Source: CAYNFS01 sp964396685
GTDB lineage: Bacteria > Patescibacteriota > Doudnabacteria > UBA920 > 2-01-FULL-46-14
Reading direction: 5' to 3'
NCBI GenBank assembly: GCA_964396685.1
Contig: CAYNFS010000001.1
Span: forward strand, 1-64,000
DNA: 64,000 bases
Shown: piece by piece, positions 21,553 through 29,297 of the stretch
Layout: each line of letters begins with the position of its first letter
Position numbering within the stretch: position 1 is the stretch's first letter
The notes under the pieces: model-generated
What the model saw: only the letters and a program-made list of their open reading frames with translations
The model's database searches: none
Told to the model about the DNA's origin: nothing
Program-made: the position numbers and the translations under genes

Positions 21553-23793
21553 TTATTTTTTGCACTTTGTTTCAAGCTCTTTCAAAAACTCCTGCCCTTC
21601 TTGCTGAAAGACAGGATTAAGCCTAATGGTTTCCAAAACTTGAATGCGCGCGTTGTCGGTATCGCAAATCTCGCCATAAGCCACCGCAAGTTTGGCGTGA
21701 AGCTCGGCATTTTGCGGATCCAACTCTGCGGCTTTTTGGTAGCTTTCCGCCAATTTGAAATTATCCCCTGCCTCCAAATAGGCTCTGGCCAAATTGGTAT
21801 AATCTCTGGAAGTAAGCTCGTATCCTAACTCTTTAAGTTTTGCCAGTTCCTCGGTAGCGATGTCCTCCCGTTTCGCGATAATCCCGGCCAGCAGGTAATT
21901 AAAATGCGACTCTTTGGGCTCGGGATTCTGGGCAATCGCCGATCTAAAGTACTCAAGGCCCTCTTCAAACTGCTTTTTGGAAAAAGCCGCTTGACCCAAT
22001 TCAAAATAAATTTGGGGCCTCGTGGGAGAAAGCGCCAAGGCCTTTTGCCCCAAACTTAGCGCCTCGTCAATCATTTGTTGATTGCCCGTAAAGCGGTTTA
22101 TCACGCTTACGAGATACAAATAATTTTTGACATCTTCCGGAAAATCTCTGATGCTTTTTCTAAGCTCGTCCATTACATATTGATAGACCTCGCTTTGCTC
22201 TTGAGAAGAAAGCTGTCCCGAGAACACAGCTTCGCTGGCATAATCCACCAGCCTCTGCCGGATTTCTTCATCCATATAAGTCCCGTAAGATAGGGCTTTT
22301 TTGAAAGTCGGCAAAACTTCCCGGTACTGCTTGACTTTTGCGGCCTTGATCCCTTGGGTCGTATAGTAGTTTGCAAAAGCGGGTCTCAAGTTTACGAAGA
22401 GAGCCGCAAAAAACATCAAGACGGCTAAGATCGTCGGCATCACAAAGCCCGGATGATAACCGGTGCGAGCTTTGGCCGGAGAAGATGACAGATATTGATT
22501 CGTCAAAAAAGCGATGTTGCCAAAAAGCAAAAATGAAAGCATGTAAGTTGCTTGTGTGTCAAACACAAAAAGATTCTGCAGGAAATAACCTGCCAGAAGC
22601 ACGCCCAAAATTAAAATCATTCTAGGTTCCAAGTCCGGAGGCTTTTGAAGCCAAAGTTTAAATAAAATCCAGAAAGCCGCCGCAAACATGACAAGATACG
22701 CCAAAAAACCAATCAAACCGGCTTGTACCAGAACGTCAAAGACCACGTTGTGGGCGCGGTCAAACCAGATTTGACTGCCCTGATCTTTGAAAATTCGGGC
22801 TGGAAAATATTTGTTGAAGGCAATGTGATAATTTTCATAGCCCCAGCCGAAAACCGGTCGGTCTTTGAACGCCTGGTAAGAAGCATTCCAGGTGTCCAAG
22901 CGCGACTGGGTCGTGATATCCCTTGGCGAAATGGTCGCAAGCCTGTAAAGCGTGTTGCTTCGGCTCACCCAGGAAGCGTCGCGGTTGAAATACAAAATGA
23001 AACCAAACGCCAAAAGCAAAGCCAAAAAGCCAAGCGAGAGGATTTTGGTCTTGCGTTTTTGGGATTTAAAGACATTGACTAAAAAATATAAACCGAAAGC
23101 CAGAGCCGCCGCCAGAATCGCCCCTCGAGTCTCTGTTTGGTACAGGATGTATAGTTCAAACCAAAACACAAACCAAAGATATACGCGCTGCGTTTTGGAT
23201 TTTGCCTCCTGCAGGAGGTAGAGGGAAAGAAAAACTCCAAATAGCATCACTGCCGCAAAAAACGAAGCGTTGCCGATGGTGCCCACGATCCGGCCGCCGC
23301 GGAAAATGTTTGAAAGAATTGGCAAATCCAAAAGCTGGCTTAATCCCACCAAGGCGTTCAAAAAAGTCATGGTAATGGCGGCCAACAAATACCTGTGCCA
23401 ATCGCGGCGAGTCTGAAATACCGCCGGCAAAATCGTAAAGTAAGCCGCGAAATGAAGTATGGTAACAAGCCCCTCGCCCCGCTCGATCGTCCCCCAGAAA
23501 CTGTGGTTGAAATTCACGCCAAAAAGGCTTGCGACAAAAATTACACCGATATAAATCCATACTGCTTTTGTCAGCCAATTCCACTTAATTCTCAATTCCG
23601 GGTACTTTACGGCCAAAACCGCATAAACCACGACGGCCAGTTCCACCAAAAGCCTGAAATACAAAATTTTCGTGGTAATAAATGGAAACAAAAAAACGCT
23701 CCACACCAGAAGCGGCATGACGAGCAAGGCATACAGAATTAATCTTAGGAGTTTATACCACTTATTTGTTTCCAGCGCGTCACTGTTTGCCAT
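21553..23793 (-). CDS. O-antigen ligase family protein with C-terminal TPR repeats
   Basis: 746 residues. About 430 residues of polytopic membrane domain carry the Wzy_C/O-antigen ligase features, including the large periplasmic loop with SRLDTWNASYQAFKDRPVFGWGYENYHIAFNKYFP, then a domain of TPR units (YFELGQAAFSKKQFEEGLEYFRSAIAQNPEP, AESYQKAAELDPQNAELHAKLAVAYGE). Such proteins join a lipid-linked glycan to an acceptor: lipid A, or a pilin/protein for PglL/PilO-type ligases. It is the first gene of the pilB-pilC-pilin operon, which favours a pilin-linked acceptor (inference). A strong leaderless promoter lies directly upstream. Confidence 0.88.
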   Translation of the reverse strand: MANSDALETNKWYKLLRLILYALLVMPLLVWSVFLFPFITTKILYFRLLVELAVVVYAVLAVKYPELRIKWNWLTKAVWIYIGVIFVASLFGVNFNHSFWGTIERGEGLVTILHFAAYFTILPAVFQTRRDWHRYLLAAITMTFLNALVGLSQLLDLPILSNIFRGGRIVGTIGNASFFAAVMLFGVFLSLYLLQEAKSKTQRVYLWFVFWFELYILYQTETRGAILAAALAFGLYFLVNVFKSQKRKTKILSLGFLALLLAFGFILYFNRDASWVSRSNTLYRLATISPRDITTQSRLDTWNASYQAFKDRPVFGWGYENYHIAFNKYFPARIFKDQGSQIWFDRAHNVVFDVLVQAGLIGFLAYLVMFAAAFWILFKLWLQKPPDLEPRMILILGVLLAGYFLQNLFVFDTQATYMLSFLLFGNIAFLTNQYLSSSPAKARTGYHPGFVMPTILAVLMFFAALFVNLRPAFANYYTTQGIKAAKVKQYREVLPTFKKALSYGTYMDEEIRQRLVDYASEAVFSGQLSSQEQSEVYQYVMDELRKSIRDFPEDVKNYLYLVSVINRFTGNQQMIDEALSLGQKALALSPTRPQIYFELGQAAFSKKQFEEGLEYFRSAIAQNPEPKESHFNYLLAGIIAKREDIATEELAKLKELGYELTSRDYTNLARAYLEAGDNFKLAESYQKAAELDPQNAELHAKLAVAYGEICDTDNARIQVLETIRLNPVFQQEGQEFLKELETKCKK

Positions 23794-23799
23794 GATTTA

Positions 23800-23828
23800 A
23801 TTTTACTAAATTTTCCCCAATCGGTCAA
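23800..23828 (-). promoter_or_regulatory. leaderless promoter of the ligase-pilBC operon
   Basis: On the minus strand TTGACC (23823-23828), a 17-base spacer, TAAAAT (23800-23805), then only six bases to the ATG at 23793. With the usual 6-7 base distance from -10 to +1, transcription starts at the start codon itself. Confidence 0.75.
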
Positions 23829-23834
23829 TGCGCT

Positions 23835-24215
23835 TTATTTCTTTCTCTTTCTGGCCAATTGGCGCACAGCCGGTTCGTCAAAGCCGAAATGATGGGCGAC
23901 TTCATGCCAGACCGTGTCTTTGACCAGCTTTTTTATTCTTTCAGGATCCGAGCCTGACGCCATCTCCACGGGCTTTTGAAAAATCGTGATCTTGTCAGGT
24001 AAAACCATCGTATAAAAAGGCCCTCTTTTGGTCCGCGGCACCCCTTCATAAAGACCCAAAAGCAGGTCTCCTCTTAGCGTCCCACCCTTGCTCATCTGCT
24101 CTTTAGTAGGAAAATCCTCTATGACGATTCCCACATTATCCATGAGCCTGCGCAACCGTTTGGGAATATCAAGCAGGGCATTTCTTACTAATTGTTCAAA
24201 GTCTTCCCGCGACAT
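23835..24215 (-). CDS. zincin-like metallopeptidase family protein
   Basis: 126 residues. The HExxH motif is in VKDTVWHEVAHHFGFDEPAV near the C-terminus, with the family's earlier segments FEQLVRNALLDIPKRLRRLMDNVGIVIEDFP and LLGLYEGVPRT. This fits the small metallopeptidase family (DUF1025-like, possibly a toxin-antitoxin or stress protein family) of about 110-130 residues. I start it at the ATG at 24215, five bases after the upstream gene's stop; the open frame reaches 24239. Activity is untested for most members. Confidence 0.85.
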   Translation of the reverse strand: MSREDFEQLVRNALLDIPKRLRRLMDNVGIVIEDFPTKEQMSKGGTLRGDLLLGLYEGVPRTKRGPFYTMVLPDKITIFQKPVEMASGSDPERIKKLVKDTVWHEVAHHFGFDEPAVRQLARKRKK

Positions 24216-24219
24216 GGGT

Positions 24220-25116
24220 TTACTCACCCTCATCATCAACCTGATTTTCTAACTGGTGCAGACTGTCTAGCATATGAAATACGGCGGCGTATTTTTCCAA
24301 ATAACTTTTTAAGCGATATTTCTCTTCCAAAATCCTGTTCGTTTGAACCCACTCCTTGCCTATCCTGTCCCATTCCACGTCTTTGTGAAAAGCATGCGGC
24401 AAAGGATTTTGTCCATTTACACGAAACCTGCTGATTAGTGTCAGAGCAGCTCTGAAATTTGCTTTTTCAAGATCATCTACCTCTTGATTATTTGTCTCCC
24501 GAATTTTTGCCCATCCGCCCGCAACCCCGGCGCCCGCAAGCCCTCCAGCCATGGAGGCTAAAAACTTCCTGCGCGTAATGCCCTTTTCAGGGGCTAAATC
24601 CTCTTCCTTCGCCCTCTTTCTGGAAAGCTCGGGTGAGGCAAGAATGCTGGCTACACCGCTTCCGGCAAGACTGCCGTACAGGGCGGCACGCAGAATTTTT
24701 TCTTTTGCCTTTTTCGACCTTGTACTCTCAACTACAGGCGCTACGGCCTGAATACCCCGGATAAGCTCCGGCTTTAATTTCTCCACTACTTGTTCAACGG
24801 CAAGCTTCTTTCGGCCGAGTCTTTTTACAATTTCTTTTTTCAGCCCTTCTTCGAAGTTGCGAATTTCTTGCACTTCCTGTTCAGGCTTTAATACCCTCGG
24901 CTTAATATCAGGCTTTTTCGAAAATTTAATCTCGGCCTTGAGAACTTGCTCCGGCAACGATTCCGCCACCTTGCCGGAGACGCTGGCTGAACCCAAAATC
25001 GCTCCCGCCTTCAAAAATTCTGCAAGATGTGTTTTTTTCTCGTTGCTTTCCGCCTCTGGTTCTTTCGGCTGTCCTTCATATTCTTCTGGAATAAATCCCG
25101 GGGTTTCTTGGGTCAT
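24220..25116 (-). CDS. hypothetical protein with internal twin-arginine-like segment
   Basis: 298 residues with no family I recognise. Three Ala/Gly-rich hydrophobic stretches occur at about 36-48, 144-160 and 187-202. The last follows TRRKFLASMAGGLAGAGVAG (181-200), which looks like a twin-arginine signal peptide but sits in the middle of the protein. The intervening part is charged and coiled-coil-like (EEGLKKEIVKRLGRKKLAVEQVVEKLKPEL). A TATGAT box (25128-25133, minus strand) lies 11 bases before the ATG. It heads a two-gene unit with the metallopeptidase gene. Confidence 0.6.
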   Translation of the reverse strand: MTQETPGFIPEEYEGQPKEPEAESNEKKTHLAEFLKAGAILGSASVSGKVAESLPEQVLKAEIKFSKKPDIKPRVLKPEQEVQEIRNFEEGLKKEIVKRLGRKKLAVEQVVEKLKPELIRGIQAVAPVVESTRSKKAKEKILRAALYGSLAGSGVASILASPELSRKRAKEEDLAPEKGITRRKFLASMAGGLAGAGVAGGWAKIRETNNQEVDDLEKANFRAALTLISRFRVNGQNPLPHAFHKDVEWDRIGKEWVQTNRILEEKYRLKSYLEKYAAVFHMLDSLHQLENQVDDEGE

Positions 25117-25164
25117 ATCTTGATGTTATCATATGCAAAGCTTTCTCTCCAAACCTGCGAACCT

Positions 25165-25193
25165 TTGTCCATCGCCTTGATTTTTGCTATACT
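25165..25193 (+). promoter_or_regulatory. promoter of the sugar transferase gene
   Basis: TTGTCC (25165-25170), a 17-base spacer, TATACT (25188-25193), then ten bases to the ATG at 25204; the leader would be only about 3-4 bases. Confidence 0.6.
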
Positions 25194-25203
25194 GACCGCC
25201 AGC

Positions 25204-26583
25204 ATGCTGCTCAACAAGCTCAAAAAAATCCTGCTTTTGGCGGGCGACATCCTCGTCCTTTACGGCTCGCTTTATCTCACTCTTTTGATTCGCTACCAGC
25301 AAATCCCGACTAGCCGTGTTTGGAATTTGCTTTTTTGGCCCTTCTCCATACTTTTTGGTTTCTGGCTCATAATTTTTTACATCAACGGGCTGTATGATAT
25401 TTCCGCGAGCAAAAACGATGTGGCTTTTTACAATAAACTTCTGCGCAACACGCTCATCAATTATGCTCTGGCAGCCGCCTATTTTTATCTTCTCACTGAC
25501 AAATTTTTTAATATCAAACCGCAGACCGTATTTTTTATTTTCATGGCCACAAACCTCGCTATCCTTTCCCTCTGGCGGTTTTGGTACAACAGCTTGGTGC
25601 AAAACCCAAATCTCCTGCGCAATATCTTGGTAATTGGGATGAAAGACGAAGCAAGAGAGCTGGTCGAGGAAATCCAGCGCAAACCCCAGCTTGGGTACAA
25701 AATTGCGGCCATCATCCACAACAGTTATAGAGGCCAAAACGATTTTCCCGGAGTTAAGATGTTTGATTCCAAAGCCGATATCAAACAAATCCTGCGTGAG
25801 CACGATATCACCACCGTGCTTACCGCTTTAGATCCCAGAAGCAACCCGACGCTTGTTAAACACCTTTACGAGAGCCTAGCGCTGAAATTGCAATTTTTTG
25901 ACCTGCCGACTTTTTACGAAAAATTAACCGGCAAAATTCCGGTAACCACCATCGGGCACATCTGGTTTCTGGAAAACTTGGCCGAGAGCGAAAAAGCGAT
26001 CTATGAACTGGGCAAACGGATTTTTGACATGGTTTTTTCTACCGTCATCCTCGTCTTATCTCTGCCTTTTATCCCTCTCATCGCTTTGCTGATCAAATTA
26101 GACACTAAAGGGCCGGTATTCTTCCGGCAAATCCGCGTGGGGCTTTTGGGCAAGCCTTTTGAGGCCGTAAAGTTTCGCAGTATGATAGAGGGCGCTGAAA
26201 AAAACGGAGAGGCGCAGTGGGCCTCAAAAAACGATCCTCGCGTCACCAAAATCGGCCGATTTTTGCGCAAGACCAGAATTGACGAAATCCCCCAGCTTTT
26301 GAATGTTTTCCGCGGCGAAATGTCGCTAATTGGCCCGAGACCCGAGCGCCCCGAATTTGTCGCAAAGCTTCTGGAGCTAATTCCTTTTTACAATGAGCGG
26401 CATTTGGTCAAACCGGGGCTTACCGGCTGGGCGCAAATCAGCTTCCAGTATGGCTCATCCACGGGAGATGCTTTGAAAAAACTCCAATACGATCTTTTTT
26501 ACATCAAAAACCGCTCGCTTCCCCTGGACATCGGGATTGTTCTCAAAACTATTAACATCATCCTTTCAGGAAAAGGGCAGTAA
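25204..26583 (+). CDS. polyprenyl glycosylphosphotransferase (WbaP/WcaJ type)
   Basis: 459 residues. Several N-terminal membrane helices, a CoA-binding-like Rossmann domain (NILVIGMKDEARELVEEIQ), and a C-terminal bacterial sugar transferase domain: KRIFDMVFSTVILVLSLPFIPLIALLIKLDTKGPVFFRQIRVG, KFRSMI, RKTRIDEIPQLLNVFRGEMSLIGPRPERPEF and the KPGLTGWAQISF motif. It transfers a sugar 1-phosphate to undecaprenyl phosphate, the first step of lipid-linked glycan assembly. The start was chosen because promoter elements at 25165-25193 exclude the longer frame. It is the only plus-strand glycan gene and faces the big minus-strand locus tail to tail. Confidence 0.93.
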   Translation: MLLNKLKKILLLAGDILVLYGSLYLTLLIRYQQIPTSRVWNLLFWPFSILFGFWLIIFYINGLYDISASKNDVAFYNKLLRNTLINYALAAAYFYLLTDKFFNIKPQTVFFIFMATNLAILSLWRFWYNSLVQNPNLLRNILVIGMKDEARELVEEIQRKPQLGYKIAAIIHNSYRGQNDFPGVKMFDSKADIKQILREHDITTVLTALDPRSNPTLVKHLYESLALKLQFFDLPTFYEKLTGKIPVTTIGHIWFLENLAESEKAIYELGKRIFDMVFSTVILVLSLPFIPLIALLIKLDTKGPVFFRQIRVGLLGKPFEAVKFRSMIEGAEKNGEAQWASKNDPRVTKIGRFLRKTRIDEIPQLLNVFRGEMSLIGPRPERPEFVAKLLELIPFYNERHLVKPGLTGWAQISFQYGSSTGDALKKLQYDLFYIKNRSLPLDIGIVLKTINIILSGKGQ

Positions 26584-26618
26584 TCTTGATTTAAAACGCA
26601 CGGGACGCTGCTCCCCGT

Positions 26619-26655
26619 CCGCCAGAGACACTTCATGGTTCCCGGCGGCTTTTTT
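26619..26655 (+). terminator. intrinsic terminator after the sugar transferase
   Basis: CCGCC (26619-26623) pairs with GGCGG (26644-26648), followed by CTTTTTTAT. It separates the two convergent transcripts; on the minus strand there is no T-run. Confidence 0.55.
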
Positions 26656-27586
26656 ATGAAAAGGCACTAATCTTATATTTATCCATTACCTGACGCACTA
26701 GCTCCAAAGTCAATTCATCGACAATCTGGGCGAGCTTGTCCGTGAGATTATTCTTCCAATCTCCAACGATGCCCTTGCGGTAATGACTGCCGATTGACTG
26801 CTCACCCGGGCGCCGGGGTCTGCCGCCCGAATCAACCTCTGTCAAACGCTCGAACGAGGCTTCGTTAATCATGTTTTGAATAATCTCGTCACTGTATTTG
26901 ACTCCCAAATAATCCAGCAGACTCTTTACCGCCTTTCTGGGATGCTGGTGCAATGCTTCATAAGTCAGACAGTGTATCCCTCCCTCATAAGCCAATAACG
27001 ATCGAAATTCGGGCTGAATTGTGCCGCGACAATACTCCTCCACAAACCCGTCTCTAATCGGCTCCTCGGGCGATTTGCGTCCCTTTCGGATGAGATTGAA
27101 ATGCCAGGAAACCACGACGTCTTTCGGATCGCGGAAAATGCAAATCTTTTTTATGTTCGGATAAAAACTATCAATGAAGTCAAGGTGAAAAACATACAGA
27201 GGCGTGTCTTCCCCGACCAGCAGTTTGTTTCCCCTCATCTTTTCGCACAACTCTTCGTACCTTGCCAAAAAATTTCTATAAACTTCTTCTCGAGGCAGCC
27301 GGTCTTTGAGGGGAACCAAGTCAGCAAAGATGCCGTGCACTTGCGTCAGAAAATTTTCCATCGGCCTGGTAAAAGATTTATCAACGTCGGGTTCAAGACT
27401 GGCAAGCGTGTTAAATAAGTGGACCTCGCCGATTCGTTTCATATCGGACTCTGGATTTTCCGAACGAAAAGGAAGCGCAGGAAAACAGGCAATCTCGGGA
27501 TGAGAGTTCAAAAGGGCTGAAACCCAGTGGGTTCCGCTGCGCTGCATGCCGACAATGAGGAAATCTGGTTTGTGCTTTCGCTTCAT
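26654..27586 (-). CDS. sulfotransferase family protein
   Basis: 310 residues. The 5'-phosphosulfate-binding loop is PDFLIVGMQRSGTHWVSALL (8-27) and the 3'-phosphate-binding segment is KICIFRDPKDVVVSWHFNL; the C-terminal RPGEQSIGSHYRKGIVGDWKNNLT also matches the Sulfotransfer_1 family. It transfers sulfate from PAPS to a hydroxyl or amino group, here probably of the surface glycan. PAPS can be made by the fusion protein at 37916-40672 in the same locus, and CysQ (37116-37919) can remove the product PAP. This is the last gene of the long minus-strand series. Confidence 0.92.
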   Translation of the reverse strand: MKRKHKPDFLIVGMQRSGTHWVSALLNSHPEIACFPALPFRSENPESDMKRIGEVHLFNTLASLEPDVDKSFTRPMENFLTQVHGIFADLVPLKDRLPREEVYRNFLARYEELCEKMRGNKLLVGEDTPLYVFHLDFIDSFYPNIKKICIFRDPKDVVVSWHFNLIRKGRKSPEEPIRDGFVEEYCRGTIQPEFRSLLAYEGGIHCLTYEALHQHPRKAVKSLLDYLGVKYSDEIIQNMINEASFERLTEVDSGGRPRRPGEQSIGSHYRKGIVGDWKNNLTDKLAQIVDELTLELVRQVMDKYKISAFS

Positions 27587-27591
27587 AAAAT

Positions 27592-28656
27592 TTACTCAAT
27601 CGTGATTACTCGCCCCTTTTCGCGTGATAAATGGGCAGCCTGAATAACCTTCATAGTATCGAGTCCCCGCTGAAACGATATAGGGCTGTCTTCTGCCTTG
27701 ATTTTCCCTTCCAAAATCTCCCGGATATGCAAAATCTCTTCGTAGAAATCATCCGGTCTTGTCTTCTCAATTCTGACTTCGCTCGTAGGCTGTCCCACTC
27801 GCCCGAAACGCAACAAATCCCCTTTGTCCCAGCCGTTTATTAAAATCTCCGCAAAACCCTCTTCACACTGTATTCGCAGCCATTTTTTGTCTGGCTTTGC
27901 AATCACGTCCTGGGCGACGCGACCGACAAATCCATCCTCCGTCGTCAAATTCAAAAAACAAGATTGGTCGTAATCAACCTTGTCGTTTCTCACCATCTGC
28001 ATCGCCGCAGAGACTTGCCTGACCTTCCCGAATCCCAAAAAGTGAGCAAAATGCTGCCAAAGATTGGCGGCGTGCGAGTGTTCACCGGAAGCGCCGCCAC
28101 CTTTCTTCCAAAATCCCAAATAAGTATCATGCGGTCCGGCAAGCCAAGGGTGAACCGCAAAAATCCCCTGCCAATTCTGGCGAAACTCCACATCCAACGC
28201 CTGCGGTCTGCCAAACGGCCTATCCGACAGAACCTCCTCGGCTTTTTTGACCACCCTGCTCACCGCATGATCATATCCCACAACCACAGCGGTTCGACTC
28301 TTTTTAAGTTTTTTTTGAAACTCCGCTACGCCTTCAAGCGAAGGCGGGCACAAGGGTTTTTCCAGCAACAAAACTTTGGGGTCTTCGTCGAGAACGAAAT
28401 CTGCCAAGGACATACGAACGTGCGGCGGAGTTCCCAGCATAATCACTTCAAAACCCCCTTTTGGCTCTTCGCCGAATTTATAAAGCTCGATACTTTCGTC
28501 CCAACTACCGTAGCGATTGGGATAAATTTCCTCTCGCATCCGCCGCAATGCGCTCTTGTCGGGGTCCACCACCGTAACACCCCACCCCTCCCGTCTCGCC
28601 GCTTGCGCCAAATGATTGCCGATCGACCCAGCGCCGTAGATTTTTGCCTTAATCAT
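27592..28656 (-). CDS. Gfo/Idh/MocA family oxidoreductase
   Basis: 354 residues. Rossmann start KAKIYGAGSIGNHLAQAARREGW, the EKPL motif (LLLEKPLCPPSLEG) and a C-terminal alpha/beta domain with GEHSHAANLWQHFAHFLGFGKV identify an NAD(P)-dependent sugar oxidoreductase. In nonulosonate loci such enzymes are often found beside NeuB and NeuA homologues and modify or supply the sugar. It overlaps the upstream HAD gene by 4 bp. Confidence 0.88.
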   Translation of the reverse strand: MIKAKIYGAGSIGNHLAQAARREGWGVTVVDPDKSALRRMREEIYPNRYGSWDESIELYKFGEEPKGGFEVIMLGTPPHVRMSLADFVLDEDPKVLLLEKPLCPPSLEGVAEFQKKLKKSRTAVVVGYDHAVSRVVKKAEEVLSDRPFGRPQALDVEFRQNWQGIFAVHPWLAGPHDTYLGFWKKGGGASGEHSHAANLWQHFAHFLGFGKVRQVSAAMQMVRNDKVDYDQSCFLNLTTEDGFVGRVAQDVIAKPDKKWLRIQCEEGFAEILINGWDKGDLLRFGRVGQPTSEVRIEKTRPDDFYEEILHIREILEGKIKAEDSPISFQRGLDTMKVIQAAHLSREKGRVITIE

Positions 28657-29297
28657 AGACTTTTTATTTTCGCCAAAGTTAATTGCTTGAATCCGTCAAT
28701 AACCAAGTCTGCTTTGCCCAGGCGGTCCCGGCCGGTGGTAAAAGTTACAGCGATGCATTTCATCCCTGCCCTTTTAGCCGCTTTGACACCGACCTCGCTG
28801 TCTTCCACCACAACACATTCTTCCGGACTTATTTTTAACTGCGAGGCGCTTTTCAAATATATGCCGGGGTCAGGCTTCTTTTTTTCAATATCTTCCTGCG
28901 TCAAGACTAAATCAAAGTATTTCTCCAAATCAAAACGCTTGAGAATTATTGCAGTCGAGCGGCGGTCGGAACTGGTAGCCAAACCCAGACGCTCACCCTC
29001 CCCGTGGAGCTTTTCAAGCAATTCGGCGGCATCAGAAAATATCCCGAAAGGCACTTCGTCCAAGATCCGGTAATAAGCCTCTCTTTTTTCGCGGATAATC
29101 TCTGCCACGTCGCCGTTAAATCCGTATTTTTTCAGAAAAAATTCAACAGCCGGGATTTCGTGCTTTCCCAAACGCTCTGGATCGTCTTGCAAAATGACAT
29201 CGAAACGGTTTTTGAATACCTCCTGATAGGCCTGAAACTTCAGCGGTTCGGTATCTACCAATACGCCATCCATATCAAAAATTACTGCCCGAATCAT
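28653..29297 (-). CDS. HAD family phosphatase (beta-phosphoglucomutase-like)
   Basis: 214 residues with all HAD motifs: IFDMDGVLVDTEPL (7-20), LATSSDRRSTAI with the motif II Ser/Thr, KKPDPGIYLKSA with motif III Lys, and VVEDSEVGVKAAKRAGM (motif IV). It is likely a sugar-phosphate phosphatase or mutase. Its place between a NeuB-type synthase gene and a Gfo/Idh gene, each with 4-bp overlaps, suggests removal of phosphate from a 9-phospho nonulosonate, as a NeuB9P pathway needs (inference). Confidence 0.88.
   Translation of the reverse strand: MIRAVIFDMDGVLVDTEPLKFQAYQEVFKNRFDVILQDDPERLGKHEIPAVEFFLKKYGFNGDVAEIIREKREAYYRILDEVPFGIFSDAAELLEKLHGEGERLGLATSSDRRSTAIILKRFDLEKYFDLVLTQEDIEKKKPDPGIYLKSASQLKISPEECVVVEDSEVGVKAAKRAGMKCIAVTFTTGRDRLGKADLVIDGFKQLTLAKIKSL

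Noticed and set aside
27964..29073. Plus-strand open frame of 369 codons opposite the Gfo/Idh and HAD genes
   Set aside because: It is antisense to two well-recognised genes with ATGA coupling, has no known motif and an amino-acid make-up typical of a shadow frame.
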